Below are positions 12,878 through 16,896 of a stretch of DNA of 16,896 nucleotides, piece by piece. The notes beneath the pieces were generated by a model. That model did not search any database, was not told where the DNA came from, and saw nothing but the letters and a program-made list of their open reading frames with translations. The position numbers and the translations under genes are program-made. The stretch lies in contig CAJBVC010000905.1 in NCBI GenBank assembly GCA_903958915.1, positions 1-16,896 of the forward strand, read 5' to 3'. Source of the DNA: an uncultured beta proteobacterium (lineage in GTDB: Bacteria > Pseudomonadota > Gammaproteobacteria > Burkholderiales > Burkholderiaceae_C). Numbering within the stretch: the stretch's first letter is position 1; each line of letters starts with the position of its first letter.

Positions 12878-12904
12878 TTAGCACTCGATCCTAGAGAGTG
12901 CTAA
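12878..12904 (+). promoter_or_regulatory. CIRCE operator (HrcA site) upstream of rpoH
   Basis: TTAGCACTC (12878-12886), a 9-base spacer and GAGTGCTAA (12896-12904) match the CIRCE consensus TTAGCACTC-N9-GAGTGCTAA at every position. CIRCE is the operator of the heat-shock repressor HrcA and usually stands before groESL, dnaK or hrcA operons. Here it ends 30 bases before the rpoH start, so HrcA is expected to repress sigma-32 synthesis. In RNA the arms can also form a 9-bp hairpin in the leader. Confidence 0.93.
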
Positions 12905-12914
12905 CATCACGTTA

Positions 12915-12938
12915 ATGACTCAAGGAATATTGGTATGA
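12915..12938 (+). other. Seven-codon reading frame overlapping the rpoH start
   Basis: ATG 12915 opens a frame of 7 codons (MTQGILV) that stops at TGA 12936-12938, overlapping the rpoH ATG as ATGA. It has no strong ribosome site of its own, and the rpoH ribosome site lies inside it. It may be chance. Confidence 0.2.
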
Positions 12939-13876
12939 CCTACGCACTTGCCACCCCTACCTCTGCCCTCGCGGTTGCCAACCCGTGGTCTCTGGTCCCG
13001 CCGCTGGGCAACCTGGATGCCTATATCTCAGCTGCCAACCGTCTGCCCATGCTGACGCTCGAAGAAGAGCAGGAATACTCGCGCAAATTCAAGAACGACA
13101 ACGATCTGGAAGCTGCAGGTAAGTTAGTGCTCTCTCACTTGCGTCTCGTGGTATCGGTTTCGCGCCAGTACCTGGGTTATGGCCTGCCCCACGGCGACCT
13201 GATCCAGGAGGGTAATGTGGGTCTGATGAAGGCCGTCAAGCGTTTCGATCCGGACCAGGGCGTGCGCCTGGTGAGCTATGCGCTGCACTGGATCAAGGCC
13301 GAAATTCACGAATACATCCTGAAAAACTGGAGAATGGTCAAGGTTGCCACCACCAAGGCGCAGCGCAAGTTGTTCTTCAACCTGCGCTCCATGAAGCAGC
13401 GTTTCAAAAGCGATGACGCCGCTGCCGACCTCGATACCCACCGCGAGACACTCAACCCCGACCAGGTCGACGCGATGGCGCGCGAGCTCAATGTCAAGCC
13501 GGAAGAAGTGATCGAGATGGAAACCCGCATGGCAGGGGGCGACGTGTTGCTCGACCCCAGCCCCTCGGACGACGGTGAAGACGCTTTTGGTCCGATTGCT
13601 TACCTGACGGATCTCAGCCATGAGCCGCTGGCCATGATTGAGGCACGCCAACGCGACGTGATGGCTACCGACGGCATTGCAACTGCCCTGGACAGCCTCG
13701 ATGCGCGCAGCCGCCGCATCGTGGAAGAGCGCTGGCTCAAGGTCAACGACGACAACTCCGGCGGCATGACCCTGCACGATCTGGCAGCCGAGTACGGCGT
13801 CAGCGCCGAGCGCATTCGCCAGATCGAAGTTGCGGCCATGAAGAAGATGAAGACGGCGCTCGCTGCCTACGCCTGA
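12935..13876 (+). CDS. rpoH: Heat-shock sigma factor RpoH (sigma-32)
   Basis: This alternative sigma factor of 313 residues directs RNA polymerase to heat-shock promoters. Region 1.2/2.1 shows PMLTLEEEQEYSRKF. Region 2.2 shows DLIQEGNVGLMKAVKRFDP, and regions 2.3-2.4 show RLVSYALHWIKAEIHEYILKN. The RpoH box, unique to this sigma group, is present as QRKLFFNLR (143-151). Region 4.2 is at the end, LHDLAAEYGVSAERIRQIE. It is slightly longer than the E. coli protein (284), mainly through an extended N-terminus (about 20 residues) and the 155-215 segment. ATG 12935 has AAGGA 8 bases upstream. The perfect CIRCE element 30 bases before the start suggests HrcA control. The short leader predicted from the nearest promoter leaves little room upstream for a thermosensor, though one could lie in the coding part. 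Confidence 0.96.
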   Translation: MTYALATPTSALAVANPWSLVPPLGNLDAYISAANRLPMLTLEEEQEYSRKFKNDNDLEAAGKLVLSHLRLVVSVSRQYLGYGLPHGDLIQEGNVGLMKAVKRFDPDQGVRLVSYALHWIKAEIHEYILKNWRMVKVATTKAQRKLFFNLRSMKQRFKSDDAAADLDTHRETLNPDQVDAMARELNVKPEEVIEMETRMAGGDVLLDPSPSDDGEDAFGPIAYLTDLSHEPLAMIEARQRDVMATDGIATALDSLDARSRRIVEERWLKVNDDNSGGMTLHDLAAEYGVSAERIRQIEVAAMKKMKTALAAYA

Positions 13877-13898
13877 GCACCCGCTCTGCGGCATTGCA

Positions 13899-13913
13899 GG
13901 CACGCACCGTGCC
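13899..13913 (+). terminator. Hairpin after rpoH
   Basis: GGCACG-CAC-CGTGCC (13899-13913) is a perfect 6-bp stem with a 3-base loop, 23 bases after the rpoH stop. There is no T-run after it, so it would be a weak intrinsic terminator at best. Its position between convergent genes supports a termination role. Confidence 0.45.
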
Positions 13914-13922
13914 AACATCCGC

Positions 13923-13940
13923 TACGCTATTGATAGCGTA
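13923..13940. terminator. Hairpin between rpoH and the cysteine hydrolase
   Basis: TACGCTA-TTGA-TAGCGTA (13923-13940) is a perfect 7-bp stem lying directly after the hydrolase stop (13941) and 47 bases after rpoH. It is symmetric and could serve both convergent genes. The AT-centred GCTAT...ATAGC form resembles short intergenic dyads I recall as common in Comamonadaceae genomes, which I cannot check here. Confidence 0.45.
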
Positions 13941-14501
13941 CTACGCTTGTTCGACGGTCGTCAAAGGCACAAACGACACTTGCGCTGCGGTTACCAGTTG
14001 GACCCTCGGGCCAAAGCTGTCCATGCGCGAGAGTGTGAGGTTGTGGTGCGCAATGATCTGCGCCGCGCTCAACTGTTCGTTGTCCATGGTGGAGTGTGCG
14101 TCCGATACCAGTGTCACCGCGTAGCCCAGACCCAATGCCCGCCGCACGGTGGTGTCTACACAATACTCGGTTTGCAAGCCGCACACCGCCAGACGCACCA
14201 CGCCGTGGGTCTTCAATAGTCGCTCCAGCCCCGTGCGCAGAAAAGCGTCGGACGTCGTCTTGCGCACCAGAATGTCGTCGGTACGGGTATCCAGCCCGTG
14301 CGCCAACTGCCAGCCTGGCGCACCGTGTTGCAAAAGTCCTTCGGCCTCCTCGTGGTGGACCCAGATCACGGGTACCTTGTCTGCCCTCGCCCGCTGTGCC
14401 AGGGCGTTGATGCGTGCAATGAGCGCCGGGGCTTCAAACGCCGCGTACTTTCCTTCGCACAGACCTTGCTGTACATCGATGACGACCAAAGCGGTGCTCA
14501 T
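13941..14501 (-). CDS. Isochorismatase-family cysteine hydrolase
   Basis: This is a 186-residue enzyme of the isochorismatase-like fold, which includes nicotinamidases, ureidoacrylate and N-carbamoyl hydrolases. The catalytic triad is present: Asp9 (VVIDVQQG), Lys81 (VRKTTSDAF) and Cys114 (GLQTEYCVDTTVRRA). The Cys makes it a hydrolase of amides or similar bonds rather than a true isochorismatase. The conserved SDAHSTMDN stretch comes after the active Cys. ATG 14501 has AGG about 9 bases upstream. It is on the same strand as sco, 46 bases after its stop, so co-transcription is possible, although the function is not linked to oxidase assembly in any way I can see. The substrate is unknown. Confidence 0.88.
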   Translation of the reverse strand: MSTALVVIDVQQGLCEGKYAAFEAPALIARINALAQRARADKVPVIWVHHEEAEGLLQHGAPGWQLAHGLDTRTDDILVRKTTSDAFLRTGLERLLKTHGVVRLAVCGLQTEYCVDTTVRRALGLGYAVTLVSDAHSTMDNEQLSAAQIIAHHNLTLSRMDSFGPRVQLVTAAQVSFVPLTTVEQA

Positions 14502-14547
14502 GAATTTACCTGTCTTTCCGTTGGAATAGGCTCAATGTCTGGGTCGC

Positions 14548-15171
14548 TCAGGCTCCGGTGCCCTGTTGCAATAGGATCGCAATGTCTTTGGCCAAGAGAG
14601 CCGCGCCAGAACCATAGCGCGTGAACAAACGCAACTGACCTTTGGTGTCGTAAACGTAACTCCCGGCGGAGTGGTCCATGGTGTAGCTGGTATCGGTCTT
14701 GCCTTCCGACTTTTTGTAGTAAACCTTGAAATCCTTGGCAGTTTTGGACAGCGTGTCCGGGGTGGTGGTCAGTGCCAAAAACGTAGGATCGAACGCCTCC
14801 ATGTAAGCTTTGAGCACTTCAGGGGTGTCCCGCGCCGGGTCTACGGTTACGAAAATGCCTTGCACACGGTCGCCATCCTTGCCCAGTAGTCGTTTCACTT
14901 CTGCCAGCTCTGACATGGACGTCGGACAGACATCCGGGCACTGCGTATAGCCAAAGAACACCACCACCACCTTGCCGGCAAAGTCCTTCAGTTGGCGCAT
15001 CTTCCCGTTGTGATCCGGCAATGCGAAATCCTTGGCGTACTCGGCACCCGTGACATCGATCGATGCGAATGCCACTTCCTTTTGAGAACAAGCACCAAAA
15101 AGGCCTGCAGCGCCCGCCAGGACTGCGTAAGCAGCTATCAATTTAAGAGTATTTCTTTTGGTCATATACAT
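14548..15171 (-). CDS. sco: SCO1/SenC-type copper chaperone for cytochrome c oxidase
   Basis: This lipoprotein-like thioredoxin-fold protein helps load the Cu(A) centre of cytochrome c oxidase in the periplasm. It is 207 residues. The signal reads MTKRNTLKLIAAYAVLAGAA, and the lipobox LFGAC places the lipidated Cys at 28. The copper-binding pair Cys78 and Cys82 is in FFGYTQCPDVCPTSM. The third ligand His167 is in YTMDHSAGSYV. The stretch FVTVDPARDTPEVL (107-120) is also typical. The start may be ATG 15171 or ATG 15165 (MTKR). Neither has a good ribosome site, and MTKR makes the more usual signal peptide. It follows ctaB with about 39 bases between, completing a ctaA-ctaB-sco group. Confidence 0.94.
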   Translation of the reverse strand: MYMTKRNTLKLIAAYAVLAGAAGLFGACSQKEVAFASIDVTGAEYAKDFALPDHNGKMRQLKDFAGKVVVVFFGYTQCPDVCPTSMSELAEVKRLLGKDGDRVQGIFVTVDPARDTPEVLKAYMEAFDPTFLALTTTPDTLSKTAKDFKVYYKKSEGKTDTSYTMDHSAGSYVYDTKGQLRLFTRYGSGAALLAKDIAILLQQGTGA

Positions 15172-15210
15172 CGGTGTGGGGCAACTTCCAGCGAATGGTG
15201 CCGCACCGTT

Positions 15211-16104
15211 TCACAGGTAATGGTCGATCAGCAGTGCGGCAAACAGCGCGCTCAGGTGGATCAGGGAAAAGCGAAACGTCTTGCGTGCCAGCAGATCCGA
15301 GTAATCACGCCAGAGTACCCAAGCATAAAGGCAGAAGCCACATCCCAAAACCACAGCCACCGCCAAGTAGAGCCAGCCGCTCATGCCATACACAAAGGGC
15401 AGCAGACAGGCAGCAAACAGAACAAACGTGTAGAGCAGCACCTGCAACCGGGTGAACTCGCTGCCGTGCGTCACCGGAAGCATCGGTAAGCCGGCCTTGC
15501 GGTAATCCTCCACGCGGTACAGCGCCAATGCCCAGAAGTGCGGTGGCGTCCAAAGGAAAATGATCAGAAAAAGAATCAGCGCTTCGGGACCCACATCACC
15601 GGTCATGGCGGCCCAGCCCAAAACGGGTGGCATGGCACCCGACGCCCCGCCGATCACAATGTTCTGCGGCGTCAGAGGTTTCAGAATCACGGTGTAGACG
15701 ACCGCATAACCGACAAAGGTGGCGAAGGTCAGCCACATGGTCAGCGGATTCACCCACCAGTACAAAATGCTTGAGCCAAGGCCACACAGAACCGCTGAAA
15801 AAATCAGCGTCTGCACATTGCCCAATTCACCGCGTGCAGTGGGACGCCAGGCGGTGCGCTTCATGCGTGCATCGATCCCTTGCTCCACAATGCAGTTGAA
15901 CGCCGCCGCCGCCGCCGCCACCAGGTAAATCCCCAGGCAGGCCACCAGGGCTAACCCGGCTTGCGAGCCAGTGGGCACGCCCGGCACGGCCAGCACCATG
16001 CCAATGAGTGCACAAAAAACAATCAGCTGGATGACACGCGGCTTGGTCAACGCATGGAACTGGCGCCACACCGACGCCCGGTCGTCATCGATCAGCGCAT
16101 TCAT
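15211..16104 (-). CDS. ctaB: Protoheme IX farnesyltransferase (heme O synthase)
   Basis: This integral membrane prenyltransferase adds a farnesyl group to heme b to make heme O, for cytochrome oxidase. It is 297 residues, with about eight or nine hydrophobic spans. The first family motif is [21 protein letters not shown] (68-88), with Asn70, Glu74 and Asp78 in the N-x3-D/E-x3-D pattern. The second polar loop follows at [31 protein letters not shown] 16104 overlaps the ctaA stop by 4 bases (ATGA), giving translational coupling. A longer frame to 16239 is antisense-like Cys-rich sequence inside ctaA and is not used. A run of six GCC-type triplets at 15901-15919 encodes the Ala stretch at 63-68. 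It works with CtaA, which turns heme O into heme A. Confidence 0.95.
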   Translation of the reverse strand: MNALIDDDRASVWRQFHALTKPRVIQLIVFCALIGMVLAVPGVPTGSQAGLALVACLGIYLVAAAAAAFNCIVEQGIDARMKRTAWRPTARGELGNVQTLIFSAVLCGLGSSILYWWVNPLTMWLTFATFVGYAVVYTVILKPLTPQNIVIGGASGAMPPVLGWAAMTGDVGPEALILFLIIFLWTPPHFWALALYRVEDYRKAGLPMLPVTHGSEFTRLQVLLYTFVLFAACLLPFVYGMSGWLYLAVAVVLGCGFCLYAWVLWRDYSDLLARKTFRFSLIHLSALFAALLIDHYL

Positions 16105-16896
16105 TGGGTCAACCGGTTGGCAAAAGCCATGGCACGCTGCGAGGCAGACTGCGAATACGTTGTTGCCAGCATTTCTACCAGCACCACAACAAGAGCACCC
16201 GCACCGCCGGTGTGGATCACAGCGGTCAACAACGGCCACTCAAAGACCACATTGCTGATGCCGGTTGCCACCTGCAAGAGCAGAAGCGCTGCCAGCCACC
16301 GCGTCGATCGATGCAGCGTGGAATAGCCCCACAGGTGCGCCGCCAGTGATCCAAGGAACACCAGCGTCAGCAACGCCAGCATGCGGTGCAAGAAGTGAAT
16401 GGCGGTGAGCGCCTCAAAGCTGATGTGGTCTCCGCCACGGGTCATCCCCAGTGGACGCCAGAGCTCCAGCGCCTGCTGGAAATTCATGGCAGGCCACCAG
16501 CTGGCCTGGCAAGTTGGAAAATCCGAGCAGGCCAGAACCGCATAGTTGGTACTGACCCAGGCGCCCGATGCCGCCTGCACGAAAAGCATCGCCAGCGCCG
16601 CAGCGATCCAACTGCGCACCGCGCCCGGCAGCGCTATACCCCCATTTGCCCCAGAGCGGTGGCGCTGCAGTTGCACCACCTGCACCGTCAGCATGGCCAG
16701 TAGCACATAACCGCCCAAAAGGTGCAAGGTGACGATGGCGGGAAACAATTTCATGGTCACGGTCAGGGCGCCAAAGAGCCCCTGAACACAGACCCAGATC
16801 AGGGTCGCGGTGGCCCACAAAGTGCGTGATGTCAAGAGCTTTCCGGGCGGTCTCTGCCCCAGCCATGCGACCGCCGTCAGTACGATGATGAGGACC
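16101..16896 (-). CDS. ctaA: Heme A synthase CtaA (partial)
   Basis: This membrane enzyme oxidises heme O to heme A. The frame is open through the right edge, so the N-terminus (with the first heme-binding His and the conserved loop before it) is missing. About 264 residues are present. Visible are [26 protein letters not shown], with one of the heme-ligand His residues, and the extracytoplasmic Cys pair in [11 protein letters not shown]. Then come the second-half His residues IHFLHRM and VIHTGGAGA. At least six hydrophobic spans are seen. The stop TGA overlaps the ctaB start. Reading TTG 16835 as a start would cut a membrane span and is not supported, because the family sequence continues upstream as [15 protein letters not shown]. 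Confidence 0.93.
   Translation of the reverse strand, partial: VLIIVLTAVAWLGQRPPGKLLTSRTLWATATLIWVCVQGLFGALTVTMKLFPAIVTLHLLGGYVLLAMLTVQVVQLQRHRSGANGGIALPGAVRSWIAAALAMLFVQAASGAWVSTNYAVLACSDFPTCQASWWPAMNFQQALELWRPLGMTRGGDHISFEALTAIHFLHRMLALLTLVFLGSLAAHLWGYSTLHRSTRWLAALLLLQVATGISNVVFEWPLLTAVIHTGGAGALVVVLVEMLATTYSQSASQRAMAFANRLTQ

Noticed and set aside
13898..13914. A second sigma-54-like match on the minus strand (TGGCACGGTGCGTGCC)
   Set aside because: It points into the 3' end of rpoH with no gene to serve, the -12 box is imperfect, and it coincides with the hairpin after rpoH.
1..16896. CRISPR arrays, insertion sequences, phage genes, toxin-antitoxin or defence genes
   Set aside because: I found no regularly spaced repeats, transposase or integrase motifs, terminal inverted repeats or defence-gene domains. 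The recognised genes are ordinary chromosomal functions.

Overview
The window looks like chromosomal DNA from a beta-proteobacterium, most likely of the Comamonadaceae/Burkholderiales type (Rhodoferax- or Polaromonas-like). This rests on the GC-rich coding style, the ctaA-ctaB-sco gene order, an RpoH with an intact RpoH box, a CIRCE element, and a nitrate ABC transporter whose two ATPase domains lie on one chain. The genus is inferred from gene content, not from a database match. I see no tRNA, rRNA, CRISPR array, transposase or phage gene.

Left third (1-7755), nitrate sensing and uptake. On the minus strand, nrtA (binding protein), nrtB (permease) and a double-ATPase gene cut by the left edge form a tight operon. 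It is preceded by a near-consensus sigma-54 promoter (3908-3923) and a leader of about 216 nt that carries two stem-loops and a pair of direct repeats. Divergent from it is a protein built of three GAF-like units, followed by a 46-residue membrane peptide. The minus strand then carries a NarX-NarL nitrate two-component system with a 4-base start/stop overlap.

Middle (7923-9655), nitric-oxide stress. A YtfE/RIC-type di-iron repair protein faces an NsrR-type Rrf2 repressor. An NsrR-like 23-bp dyad lies between them. A hotdog thioesterase overlaps the end of nsrR. The first half of the window therefore reads as a nitrate, nitrite and NO response region without the reductases themselves.

Right half (9730-16896), general metabolism. 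It holds a proline-rich exported protein, a wax ester synthase/diacylglycerol acyltransferase, a 3-hydroxyacyl-CoA dehydrogenase, and rpoH (sigma-32) with a perfect CIRCE operator in front. These are followed on the minus strand by a cysteine hydrolase and a cytochrome oxidase assembly cluster: sco, ctaB, and ctaA cut by the right edge.

The most interesting signals are the sigma-54 promoter plus structured leader of nrtA beside a triple-GAF protein, the CIRCE element before rpoH, the NsrR operator, and an in-frame repeat across the nsrR start. None is proof of a wholly new system. After correcting starts, no gene-free stretch exceeds 300 bases.
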